A DNA stretch of 52,607 nt from Deltaproteobacteria bacterium (GTDB lineage Bacteria; Myxococcota; Kuafuiibacteriia; Kuafuiibacteriales; Kuafuiibacteriaceae): the NCBI GenBank assembly GCA_011526105.1, contig WYAZ01000187.1:1-52607 (forward strand). The letters are read 5' to 3'. Numbering within the stretch: position 1 is the first letter of the stretch; each line of letters begins with the position of its first letter. Position numbers and translations under genes: made by a program. Positions 32,680 to 41,247 of this stretch are shown in pieces. A model generated the notes under the pieces. It saw only the letters and a program-made list of their open reading frames with translations, did no database searches and was not told the origin of the DNA.

Positions 32680-35031
32680 GTGTTCATCTTCCATCGCGGG
32701 GCCTTCATGGGCTCTCGGGTGGTGTCCACCGCCCGAATCGTCACGGTGGGCAGTGGTCCCGACGCTCAGCTCAAGCTCGATGACCCCTACGTCGCGCCCA
32801 GGCACGCGGTCCTGCACGTGCAGGGCGGGCGACTGTACATCTCCGACAACCAAACCGCCCAGGGCATCATGGTCAACGGCCAGCGGGTGCCCTCGGCCGA
32901 GATCACCGCGTTCGACGAGGTTCAGATCGGCGAATGCCGTCTCAAGTTCGAACCGGTCGCAAACGCGGCGGCGCCGCCACCGGCGCCGCCGATGAGTCCG
33001 GTGCCTGTTGCGCCCTCGCGCCGCGACGAACCGGGCATCACCCAACCATCGCCCGCCATTCTGGCTCATCGCCCGCCGCCCGAGCCACCCGTCGAGCCCC
33101 ATCGCTCGGGAGGGAGTGCGGCGGCGGGTCGGCCTCGGTACGCCGGTGCGCCCATGAGCCCGAGCCAGCAGGTGCAGCCCACCTCGCTGGTGCCGCGCAC
33201 GCAACACAGACGCCGTTCGGCCCCCCCCGCCGCCGATGGGCTCGATCTCGATCTCTTCGGCGATCTGGGGGAGGCCATGCCGCCACCGCCACCGCCGGTC
33301 TCCAACATCGTTCAAGCCGGTGGTCTCCCTTCGCTCGACCGGCTCGAGGCACCGACCGAAGTCGCGAGTATCGAGAGCCTCGGGCTCAACTACGCAGAGC
33401 CCTCCGCCGTCCCGGATGCCCCGATCGACGACCGCACGTCGGATCGCGTCCCCCAAACGAAGTCACGCGCCTCCCGTCCGCCCGCCCGCATCCCAGAGCC
33501 GTCGGGCCTCGACTTCCCGAGCGCCTCGACACCGTCGGGAGACGACTCGGTCGGTCTCGAAGGTGGCGTGGGGATGCCGGCCGGAGGGGACCTTCTCCCC
33601 CCCTACGATGAATCGGAGCTCTCGGAAGAAGAGCGCGCCGAGCTCGAGTTCGCTCAGCCGTTCTCGCTGCTCGAGAACGTCATTCGAGAGCGCTTTCAAA
33701 CGCCGATCCAGAGCGAACCCGAACCGGTGGTCGAGGTCATCAGCTACCGCGACGGTCGATTGTTCGATGTGACACGCATCGAGCGCGGCGGCACTTTCGT
33801 GGTGTTCGAGAAGGGTGGCGGTAAGCCGTTGCCGCTGCTCCAGCTCAGAAAGAACGGGCGCGCGCGGCTTCTCTTCCAGAGCTCGACAAAGGGCAGCGTC
33901 GTCGTGAGCGGCCAGACCACGACACTGGCCACCTTGTGCGCGCCCGAAAACCTCGAGAACAAGAAGCGCGAGCTCTACCGGGCCGAGCTGGCCGAGGGCG
34001 ACTTCGCGCACGTCAAGATGGACGGACGCGGCTATCTGCTCCGCTTCGTTCGTTCGCCACAGCCGCCTCCGCGTCGCCTCGACGCCAGCGTGACCGCGGA
34101 GGACCGTCGGCACGTCGCGGTGGCATTCGGCGTGATGCTCCTCGTCTTCACCGGCTTTTGGCTCGTCTCCCTGCTCAGCCCCAATCCGCTCGAAGCGGCC
34201 CCAGACGACGTCGAGTTTGCAGAGGTCACGCTCAAGGATCTCGAGCTCGAGAAGCCCGAGGAGCCGCCGCCCCCCGAGCCCGAGCCGGAGCCCGAGCCAC
34301 CGGCCGAGGTCGAAGCGCCACCGCCTCCGGAGCGCAAGAAGGAACCTCGGCAGAAACCGGAGAAGCGCGTACGCCAGAGGGACATCGCGCCGCCGCCGGA
34401 CCCCAATCAAGAGGCGGCCAAAGAAGCTTTGGAGGCGCTCTCCACCCTCGCCCCCACCAAGGACAGCAAGCTGGCCGCCAAGGTGACCAACATCGCCGCG
34501 GTGCGAGTACCCGACGGCGCATCGAAGCGCTTCAAAGTGGCGGGCGAGATCAGCAAGCTCGGTGGCTCGGATGTCATCCTCAGCACATCGGGCAGCGGCG
34601 GAGGCAAGACCACGCGGTCGGCCGCGAAGCTCCTCGAGGGACGAAACATCGGCGCCATTGTGCAGCGCGGGAGCAGCGGGCCGGTCCGCGGCAAGGTGAG
34701 TCGGTTGCCGCCACGCACCATTGGCCAGGAGGGCGGCTCCTTGAGTCGCGACGCCATCCTGAAGGTCGTGATGGCCGGCCTCGGTGACGTCCAGCGGTGC
34801 TACGAACGGGCTCTGATGAGCAGTCCTGGTCTTCAGGGCAAGGTCGTCTTCGACTGGGTCATCGCGACCAGCGGTCGAGTTCAGTCGACTCGCGTTCGGT
34901 CTTCGACGATGTCGAGCCAGGCGGTGACGACATGCATCAGCAACGTAATCAAAGGCTGGCAATTTCCCCAGCCGCAAGGTGGCTCGGTGAAGGTGACCTA
35001 CCCGTTCATCTTCAAGGCTTCGACTTTCTGA
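32680..35031 (+). CDS. GltG/GltJ (AgmX/PglI)-type FHA - transmembrane - TonB-like protein
   Basis: A 783-residue protein spanning the inner membrane. Residues 1-95 form an FHA-like domain ('ITVGS..DAQLKLDDPYVAPRHAVLHV') that binds phosphothreonine in active family members. Here the usual SxxH pattern is altered to APRH, so phospho-binding is uncertain. A Pro/Ser-rich cytoplasmic linker follows, then a second globular region (about 350-455). One membrane helix lies at about 478-500, then a periplasmic Pro/Glu-rich stalk (520-570). The C-terminal AgmX/PglI domain runs from about 690 to 783 and carries the hallmark 'VQRCYERALMSSPGLQGKV' and 'WQFPQPQGGSVKVTYPF'. In Myxococcus such proteins couple the cytoplasmic motor and envelope. 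The GTG at 32680 may be slightly internal; a CTG at 32644 overlapping the preceding stop is a possible true start. Confidence 0.9.
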   Translation: MFIFHRGAFMGSRVVSTARIVTVGSGPDAQLKLDDPYVAPRHAVLHVQGGRLYISDNQTAQGIMVNGQRVPSAEITAFDEVQIGECRLKFEPVANAAAPPPAPPMSPVPVAPSRRDEPGITQPSPAILAHRPPPEPPVEPHRSGGSAAAGRPRYAGAPMSPSQQVQPTSLVPRTQHRRRSAPPAADGLDLDLFGDLGEAMPPPPPPVSNIVQAGGLPSLDRLEAPTEVASIESLGLNYAEPSAVPDAPIDDRTSDRVPQTKSRASRPPARIPEPSGLDFPSASTPSGDDSVGLEGGVGMPAGGDLLPPYDESELSEEERAELEFAQPFSLLENVIRERFQTPIQSEPEPVVEVISYRDGRLFDVTRIERGGTFVVFEKGGGKPLPLLQLRKNGRARLLFQSSTKGSVVVSGQTTTLATLCAPENLENKKRELYRAELAEGDFAHVKMDGRGYLLRFVRSPQPPPRRLDASVTAEDRRHVAVAFGVMLLVFTGFWLVSLLSPNPLEAAPDDVEFAEVTLKDLELEKPEEPPPPEPEPEPEPPAEVEAPPPPERKKEPRQKPEKRVRQRDIAPPPDPNQEAAKEALEALSTLAPTKDSKLAAKVTNIAAVRVPDGASKRFKVAGEISKLGGSDVILSTSGSGGGKTTRSAAKLLEGRNIGAIVQRGSSGPVRGKVSRLPPRTIGQEGGSLSRDAILKVVMAGLGDVQRCYERALMSSPGLQGKVVFDWVIATSGRVQSTRVRSSTMSSQAVTTCISNVIKGWQFPQPQGGSVKVTYPFIFKASTF

Positions 35032-35053
35032 TGAATGGGGTGGAGGTAGCTCG

Positions 35054-35683
35054 ATGAGGCAGGTGGTTTCGATAGCGGCGCTCGCAGTGGCGCTGGGTGC
35101 ACCCTGGGTGGTCCAGGCGGATGAGCTCGAGGAGGGCGGCCAGCTCTACGCGATTCAGAATCGCAAGCACCTCGTGTCGCACGAGTTCGCCATCGGCGTC
35201 GGGACCGTGCCGCTGGATGCCTTCTATAAGGGTGTCACCTTCGCCGGCAGCTATACGTTCCACTTCGACGATGAGCTCGCCTGGGAGATCCTGGGTGGCG
35301 CGTATTCGCTCAACGTCAAGACCTCGCTGCGCGAGGACCTCGAGCAAAACTTTGGCGTACAGCCGACCGAGTTCCCCGAACTTCGCCTCCTCTTCAACTC
35401 GAACTTCGTGTGGAAGCCTCTGTACGGAAAGATGGTGTTCCGCAACTCGTCGCTTCTGTATGCCGAGCTCTTCCTCACGATGGGGCCCGCGGTCGCCTCC
35501 TACGTCAACGTCGAGAACCTCTTCATCGGGCTCAATGCAGGTCTCGGGGCTCGCCTCTATCTGACGCGGGCCTTTGCGCTCCGGGCCGACATCCGTTGGT
35601 ACGAGATCGTCAACACTGGCGACTTCGCAGACTTCCGAGGCGAACTGCTGCTGCAGCTCGGCATTGGGTTGAACATTCAGTAG
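35054..35683 (+). CDS. Outer-membrane beta-barrel of the myxobacterial type (GltA/GltB-like)
   Basis: A 209-residue protein with a signal peptide ('SIAALAVALGAPWVVQADE', cleavage near VQA-D). The mature part has alternating strands rich in aromatic residues at the ends: 'GVTFAGSYTFHFDDELAWEI', 'LYGKMVFRNSSLLYAELFLT', 'FIGLNAGLGARLYLTRAFAL', 'RADIRWYEIV', and a final 'LQLGIGLNIQ'. This fits an 8-strand barrel of the OMP family common in Myxococcota, in the outer membrane. Size fits the smaller GltA/NfsA-type barrels. It begins 22 bases after the FHA/TonB-like gene. The assignment to GltA versus GltB cannot be made. Confidence 0.87.
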   Translation: MRQVVSIAALAVALGAPWVVQADELEEGGQLYAIQNRKHLVSHEFAIGVGTVPLDAFYKGVTFAGSYTFHFDDELAWEILGGAYSLNVKTSLREDLEQNFGVQPTEFPELRLLFNSNFVWKPLYGKMVFRNSSLLYAELFLTMGPAVASYVNVENLFIGLNAGLGARLYLTRAFALRADIRWYEIVNTGDFADFRGELLLQLGIGLNIQ

Positions 35684-35691
35684 GTCTGGCG

Positions 35692-37287
35692 ATGCGTACT
35701 CGAATCATTCAAACCCTCGCGTTGGGAATCGCCCTGTTCCTCGCGCCCCCCTCTTTCGCCCAGGATCCGCCTCCGGCGGAAGAAGCCGCACCCGCGGCCG
35801 ACGAGAAAGCACCGCCCGCGGACGGAGCCGAAGCGCCGGCCGAGGCTGCGGAGGAATCATCCGCCGCGGCAGGCGAGGCGGCTCCCTCCGAGGAAGAGCT
35901 CTCTGACGACGGAGGTGCTCTCGAGTTCGCGCAAGCGATGGAGCAGCTCCTTCTCGAGAACTACCTCGATGCCGCGCGCCTCGCCTACGTGGCGATGAAG
36001 AAGACCAAGCCCAGCGCCGAGAAGTACGAGAGCGCGCAGTTCGTGCTCGCGGAGTCCCTCGCTGGTGCGGGCTTGAACGCCGTCGCGGCCGAGTACTACT
36101 TCGCGGTGGCAGACCAGCGTCAGAACCCCGCGCTCCTACCTCGCGCGCTCGCGGGGCTCGAGCGCCTCGCCCGACAAGGTCTCGTCGATGAGGACAAGTT
36201 GCTCCGCGGCGTGTTGGTCGAGGCCAGCTTGTCCAACGTCCCGCTCGAGGTCGAGACCTTTCTCAGCTTCTATCGCGGCCTATCGAACTTGCGCCTGGGT
36301 TACCGGCGTTGGGCGGCGTCCGACTTCGCCCAACTCGGCAAGGAAGGCTTCTACGCCCAGCTCGCGCAGTACGTTCGGGTCGTCACGCTCGTACGAGATA
36401 GAAAGCCGGAGAAGGCGCTCGAGATCGTCGACGCTCTGCTCGCTGAACACGATGAGGGCGAGCGTCTCCTGGACGAGGTCATTCGAAAGCGACTGCTCTT
36501 GGTTCGGGCTCGGCTCTTGTACGAGGCCGGAAAGCTGAAGGAGTCGATCGAGGTCTACTCCGGATTACGTGGCACGGTCGATGCGCAGGAGGGCGAGATC
36601 CTCGTCGAGCGCGCTTGGGCCCACTTCCGCCGAGGCGACTATCACGACGCCATGGGCCTCTTGTACGCCTTGGCCGCTCCGTCCAGCCGGGAGCTCTTTC
36701 TTCCCGACCAGTACGTGCTTCGCGGCCTCATCTATCAGAACTTCTGCCACTTCCGAGCGGCCAAGTCCGCGGTCCGCGACTTCCGCGATCGCTACGGCGA
36801 TGCGGTGCTCGCGCTCAAGCGCGGAGATGCCCCCGAGGAGGTGCCGCTCGTGGGCGCAGCGGCGAAGGTGCTCCCCGAGGTCGAGCCTTCTTTGCGTGTG
36901 CTGACGGCGGTTCTATCCGAAGTAAATCGTCTTTCGGAGGTCTCCTCTTCTCTCGAGGAGGGCGGGCTCCTCGCGCACTTGAACGAGCTCTATGGAATGC
37001 TGACCCGGCGCGCCGAGAAGCTCCATCGGCGATCTCTGGCGGAGGGGGCGGCGCTCGCGGCCGAACATCTGCTCGAGGCCGATGAGCAAGCCAACTTGCT
37101 CGAATACGAAGTGGGCGTGTCCATCTTCAAGCCCATCGCTTCGGCCTCGGGCGAGGTACGACTGCGACAAGCGGCCGAAGAGGTCCCCGGCGGCGGCGAC
37201 ACCGTCTACTACCCCTTCGACGGTGAGTTCTGGACGGATGAGCTGCCCTTCATGCGCTTCCTCATCCAGGATCGGTGCGTGGATTGA
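35692..37287 (+). CDS. Secreted helical-repeat protein (GltC-like)
   Basis: A 531-residue periplasmic protein with signal peptide 1-23 (LGIALFLAPPSFAQ) and an Ala/Glu/Pro-rich linker to about 75. The remainder is a long run of helical pairs with TPR-like spacing, for example 'YLDAARLAYVAMKKTKPSAEK', 'NAVAAEYYFAVADQRQNPAL', 'EIVDALLAEHDEGERLLDEV', 'RGDYHDAMGLLYALAAPSS'. No catalytic motif. The size and position between an outer-membrane barrel and a giant TPR lipoprotein are like GltC in the Myxococcus gliding machine and its Nfs paralogue; this is inferred from order and architecture. It starts 8 bases after the barrel gene and overlaps the next gene as TGATG. Confidence 0.8.
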   Translation: MRTRIIQTLALGIALFLAPPSFAQDPPPAEEAAPAADEKAPPADGAEAPAEAAEESSAAAGEAAPSEEELSDDGGALEFAQAMEQLLLENYLDAARLAYVAMKKTKPSAEKYESAQFVLAESLAGAGLNAVAAEYYFAVADQRQNPALLPRALAGLERLARQGLVDEDKLLRGVLVEASLSNVPLEVETFLSFYRGLSNLRLGYRRWAASDFAQLGKEGFYAQLAQYVRVVTLVRDRKPEKALEIVDALLAEHDEGERLLDEVIRKRLLLVRARLLYEAGKLKESIEVYSGLRGTVDAQEGEILVERAWAHFRRGDYHDAMGLLYALAAPSSRELFLPDQYVLRGLIYQNFCHFRAAKSAVRDFRDRYGDAVLALKRGDAPEEVPLVGAAAKVLPEVEPSLRVLTAVLSEVNRLSEVSSSLEEGGLLAHLNELYGMLTRRAEKLHRRSLAEGAALAAEHLLEADEQANLLEYEVGVSIFKPIASASGEVRLRQAAEEVPGGGDTVYYPFDGEFWTDELPFMRFLIQDRCVD

Positions 37288-40200
37288 TGCGAGCCTTCGA
37301 CTTCATCCGGGTTCGCCCGACTCATGCTCGCCGGCTGTACGCACCGGCGGCAGCCGTTCTGCTTTTTGCTACGGTCATGTCGGGCTGCGGCCCGACCTTC
37401 TCCATTCGACCGCCGGTGCCCGAAGACGAGGTCGCGCGCCTGAAGCGAGAGATCACGAAGGTCCGGTTCGCGGTCGACTCCACCAAGGAACTCATCGAGC
37501 GTGCTCGAGGGCAGTCCTATCTGCCCGACCTCTACATGCGTCTCGCAGAGCTGCACGTCGAGGAGGCGCGCTACCACTACTTCATCGCCTACGAAGGTCA
37601 GAAGAAGCGCAGTCGTGCGGTCGTCTCCGTCCAGGCTCGGCTTCTCAAGAACAAGGCGGTCGAGGTCTACAAGCGTATCCTCGATGAGTTTCCGACCTTT
37701 CAAGACAACGACAAGGTGAAGTTCTTCATCGCGCACGAGTTCCGTGAGCTCGGCGAGTACGACACCATGATCAGCTACCTGAATCAGGTGGTCGATGAGC
37801 ACGCCAAGAGCACCTTCCGCAACGAGGCGCTGCTCGTGCTCGGCGATCACTACTTCGATCAGTCGGATCTGAAGCAGGCCGAGAAGTACTACAAGCAGAT
37901 CCTTGCGACCGAAGAGTCGGAGAGCCACGGAATGGCGCGCTACAAGCTCGCGTGGGTCCGGATCAACGAGGAGAAGTTCAAGGATGCGCTCAAGCTCTTC
38001 GAGGACACCATCGAAGGTCTCGAGAATCTCAAGAAGGGTAGGACCGCCGGTGTCCCCCAGCGGGGCGAGAAGCTGGACCTTCGGCGGGAAGCGCTGGTCG
38101 ATCTCGTCTTCCCGTACACCGAGGTTCACAAGAAGGCGCTCGCCAAGGATTCACTCGTCTACTTCCGTCGGCTCGCCGACTCGCGCACCACGTACCTGGC
38201 CGCGCTCAACAAGCTGGCCAAACGCTGGTTCGTCAAGGGCCGCTACAACGTGGCCAGCGGAATCTATCGCGAGCTGCTCTCCCTGGGCGCAGACGACGAG
38301 GACTCCATCGAGTGGGCACGTCGTCTCTACGACGGCGCGGTCAAGGGAAAGCAGTTCGAGTACGTCGCGGTCGACGTTGCCATCCTCTCGGACATCCTCG
38401 AGCGTCGCTACTACGACTGGCGCCTGGCGGAGAAGGAGCGCGAGCAGGCCTACAAGGAGTTCGAGGCCTATTCTCGAGACCTCGCGACCAAGGCTCAGCT
38501 CGCGGCAAAAGAAAAGAAGGACAAGAACCTCTATGCGTTGGTCGGCAACGCCTACGAGACTTACCTTCGGGTCTTCTCCGAGGCCGCGGCCGTCAATGAG
38601 ATCGCCCAGAACATGGCGGAGACGCGGCTCGAAGCGGAGCAATGGATGAAAGCGGGCGCGGCCTTCGAGGCCATCACCACCCGCGTCAGCGAGAAGGACC
38701 AGAAGGACGTCATCTACAACGCGGTCGTGGCCTACGATCGCGCGCTCAAGGCCGCCGCGGAGCTGAGCCGTCTCGAGCGCGTCCAGGCTCGAGCCGGTCT
38801 GCGAAAAAGCGCTCGTCTCTACATCTCCAAGTACCCCAAGGAGAAGGAGATGGTGGCGATCAAGTTCAACTTCGCCAAGAGCTTCTACGACGAGGGCTCC
38901 TTCGAGGAAGCGGCCGAGCTGTTCGCGGCGCTCGTCGAAGAGTTCCCCAACTCGAGTGAAGCCGCGGTCTCGGCCGAGCTGGCGCTCGACTCGCTGCGGG
39001 TGCGAGAGGACTTCGAGGAGATGGCTCGACTCGGGCAGCGCTTCACCGGCAATCAGAACCTCTCGGGCGAGGTTCGCTCGCAGCTCGGCGAGATCGTGAA
39101 GAGCGCCGAAGCTCAAGCGCTCGACAAGGCCACGCTCGACGCGGGCACCGGCGGCGACGCCGCGGTCGAGAGCCTCCTCGCCTTCGCCGCGCGTCACAAG
39201 GGTAGCCCGCTGGGCGAGAAGGCGCTCATCAACGCCTTTGCCACCGCCCAGAACTCGGACGACTTCGAGCAGGTCGCCAAGATTGGCGAGCGAATCCTTC
39301 AGGACTACCCAGGGTCCAAGATCGGCCAGGACGTCTTGGCCACCCTCGGCAAGATGTCCGCCCAGGCCACCGACTTCGAACGCGCCGCGGGTTATCTCGA
39401 GCGCGCGGCAAAGAACAGTCAGGGCGCCGACAAGGTCGAACTCCTGAAAGCCGCCGCTGGTCTTCAGGCCGGCCTCGGTGATCTCGAAGCCGCCAAGCGC
39501 ACCTACCAAGAGATCCTGCGTGCAGCGGACGGTCCCGCCAAGCGCGACTCGGCGCTCGCGCTCGCAGACCTGATGGAGCAGTCCGGCGACTTCGCCGAGA
39601 TGGCGAGGGCGCTTTCGGTGGCCGCCGCCGTTCAAAGCACCGCCGCGGTCGAGTTCCGGCTGGGCTACGCGCTCCTTCGTGCCGGTCGAGGCAACGACGC
39701 GGTTCGGCACTTCCAGACTGCGGTCCAGACCGGTTCAGGCTCCGGTGATCCCGAGGAACTCGAAGGCGTGGCGGGTTCAGCCTTCTATCTCGGAGAGTCG
39801 GTGTTCAAGGCGTTCGAGCGCGTGGGCTATCAAGGCGGCACCATCCAAGCAGTCCAAAACAAGTTCGCGGCGCTGCAGGAGTTCGAGGGTGCCATGTCGG
39901 CCGTGCTCGACACCGGTGACCCGCGCTGGTCGCTCGCCGCTTTGGCTCGGATGGCGGCGGCGTATGAGATCGCGGCCGACTTCATCGAGAAGGCACCGAC
40001 GCCCACCGGTCTCTCCGGCGCCGCCGCGGACCAAGTCAAGGAAGCCTTGAACATGCGCATGCAAGAGCAGCGAGCGAGCGCCAAAGACGTTCTCGAAGCC
40101 TGCGCGGCCAAGGCGGCCGAGCTCAAGATCTTCACTGCGGCGGCCAAGTCCTGCAACTCGGGCAAGTCGCTCACGGGTGATCCAGAAGGCCGCGAGATGC

Positions 40201-40625
40201 CCAAGGGTCGCGCCGGGTCGCCCCCGGCCGGGCAGGTCAATGCGCTCAGACAGCAGATCGCGAAGAACTCGAAGGACTATCAGGCGCTGACCCGCCTCGC
40301 GACGCTGTACCTGCAATCGGGTGACCCCTTCGGTGCTCGCCTCGTGCTCGACAAGGCCTCCGAAGGTGGCGCCAACGCTGAGACGTACAACCTGCGTGCG
40401 GTGGTGATGTTTAAACTCGGGTTTCCACAAGCCGCGTTCGACGATCTCAAGGCGGCCCTCGAACAAGATGGCTCGGATGCGCGCGCCAGGCTCAACATGG
40501 CGGCGTTGTACCGTTCCTACAACTACAAGACCCTGGCCGACGCCGAACGCGCCAAAGTACGTTCCACACGAGGGCTCGACTTCCAGGGCGACCCGAGCTT
40601 GTTGCCTGGGGCGGGGGCACAATGA
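37287..40625 (+). CDS. Giant TPR lipoprotein (GltD/AgmU- or GltE-like)
   Basis: A 1112-residue protein with a signal peptide and lipobox (MSGC, C34), so it is anchored in a membrane with the body in the periplasm. Nearly the whole chain is TPR-type helical repeats. Examples are 'SYLPDLYMRLAELHVEEAR', 'NEALLVLGDHYFDQSDLKQA', 'YKLAWVRINEEKFKDALKLF', and later repeats near 'ALTRLATLYLQSGDPFGARL' and 'RLNMAALYRSYNYKTLADAE'. Between about 480 and 800 the repeats are more Gly/Ala-rich. Large TPR envelope proteins of about this size are GltD/AgmU and NfsD in Myxococcus. Start chosen at the ATG overlapping the upstream stop as TGATG; its stop overlaps the next gene as ATGA. This tight overlap implies stoichiometric co-translation with the neighbouring components. 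Confidence 0.85.
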   Translation: MRAFDFIRVRPTHARRLYAPAAAVLLFATVMSGCGPTFSIRPPVPEDEVARLKREITKVRFAVDSTKELIERARGQSYLPDLYMRLAELHVEEARYHYFIAYEGQKKRSRAVVSVQARLLKNKAVEVYKRILDEFPTFQDNDKVKFFIAHEFRELGEYDTMISYLNQVVDEHAKSTFRNEALLVLGDHYFDQSDLKQAEKYYKQILATEESESHGMARYKLAWVRINEEKFKDALKLFEDTIEGLENLKKGRTAGVPQRGEKLDLRREALVDLVFPYTEVHKKALAKDSLVYFRRLADSRTTYLAALNKLAKRWFVKGRYNVASGIYRELLSLGADDEDSIEWARRLYDGAVKGKQFEYVAVDVAILSDILERRYYDWRLAEKEREQAYKEFEAYSRDLATKAQLAAKEKKDKNLYALVGNAYETYLRVFSEAAAVNEIAQNMAETRLEAEQWMKAGAAFEAITTRVSEKDQKDVIYNAVVAYDRALKAAAELSRLERVQARAGLRKSARLYISKYPKEKEMVAIKFNFAKSFYDEGSFEEAAELFAALVEEFPNSSEAAVSAELALDSLRVREDFEEMARLGQRFTGNQNLSGEVRSQLGEIVKSAEAQALDKATLDAGTGGDAAVESLLAFAARHKGSPLGEKALINAFATAQNSDDFEQVAKIGERILQDYPGSKIGQDVLATLGKMSAQATDFERAAGYLERAAKNSQGADKVELLKAAAGLQAGLGDLEAAKRTYQEILRAADGPAKRDSALALADLMEQSGDFAEMARALSVAAAVQSTAAVEFRLGYALLRAGRGNDAVRHFQTAVQTGSGSGDPEELEGVAGSAFYLGESVFKAFERVGYQGGTIQAVQNKFAALQEFEGAMSAVLDTGDPRWSLAALARMAAAYEIAADFIEKAPTPTGLSGAAADQVKEALNMRMQEQRASAKDVLEACAAKAAELKIFTAAAKSCNSGKSLTGDPEGREMPKGRAGSPPAGQVNALRQQIAKNSKDYQALTRLATLYLQSGDPFGARLVLDKASEGGANAETYNLRAVVMFKLGFPQAAFDDLKAALEQDGSDARARLNMAALYRSYNYKTLADAERAKVRSTRGLDFQGDPSLLPGAGAQ

Positions 40626-41239
40626 TGCGACGCGCGACTCCATTCATGACTCTGGCGCTGGCGATCTCGTTCGGTGGCTGCGCCTCCACCGCGATGCGTA
40701 CGCTCTCCGAGACGGTAGACGGCGACGTGATCCGCTACTTCCCGCCCGAAGGCCGACGCTGGACCTATGAGGCCGAGAACGAGGTGATCATCGCGCTCGA
40801 TCGGATGGACGCCGCTCGTGACCACCTCCAGGAGATCGACACCAAGATCGACGATATGGACGACGCCTATGCAGCGGTGAACGAACGCGGTGGTGCCGGT
40901 CGAGAAGTCGCCGAGGCCAAGATGGATTGGCTGAAGCTCCGTCGCGACAGCGCCTACGCAGACCTGGGCGCGGCAGAGATCAACGTGCTCTGTGCCCGGG
41001 CTCGGCTCGAACTCACCAAAGCTCAGCTCGCGGTCCGGTTCGACTTGCCGGTCGAAGAAGACTACGTCGAGCCCTTCGAGGACCAACACGAGGACTGCGA
41101 AGAGGATCTCGCCTCTGCCCGGACTCGCCAGGAGGAAGTGTTTCAAGAGGTGTTGAAGGCCAAAGACAACTGGCGGAATGTCCGCTCTAGCTACGCGCAG
41201 AAGTCCGGCGACTTCCATCACGGGCTCTGGATCGACTAG
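40622..41239 (+). CDS. Coiled-coil lipoprotein of the envelope-machine cluster
   Basis: A 205-residue protein with an N-terminal lipobox ending FGGC (C20). The mature part is mostly helical and charged, with heptad-like stretches 'ALDRMDAARDHLQEIDTKIDDMDD' (in part) and 'ARTRQEEVFQEVLKAKDNW', which suggest two coiled-coil arms. A highly acidic loop (VEEDYVEPFEDQHEDCEED) includes one free-looking Cys. No catalytic site. Its ATG overlaps the stop of the giant TPR gene (ATGA at 40622-40625). By position it might be the small lipoprotein component of a Glt/Nfs machine, but no sequence signature proves this. Confidence 0.8.
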   Translation: MMRRATPFMTLALAISFGGCASTAMRTLSETVDGDVIRYFPPEGRRWTYEAENEVIIALDRMDAARDHLQEIDTKIDDMDDAYAAVNERGGAGREVAEAKMDWLKLRRDSAYADLGAAEINVLCARARLELTKAQLAVRFDLPVEEDYVEPFEDQHEDCEEDLASARTRQEEVFQEVLKAKDNWRNVRSSYAQKSGDFHHGLWID

Positions 41240-41247
41240 GCGGTTGG

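Noticed and set aside
33463-34977. Minus-strand frame of about 504 codons
   Set aside because: Antisense to the AgmX/PglI-type gene; the plus strand carries the clear domain signatures.
38151-39710. Minus-strand frame of about 519 codons
   Set aside because: Antisense to the giant TPR lipoprotein gene; no family similarity.
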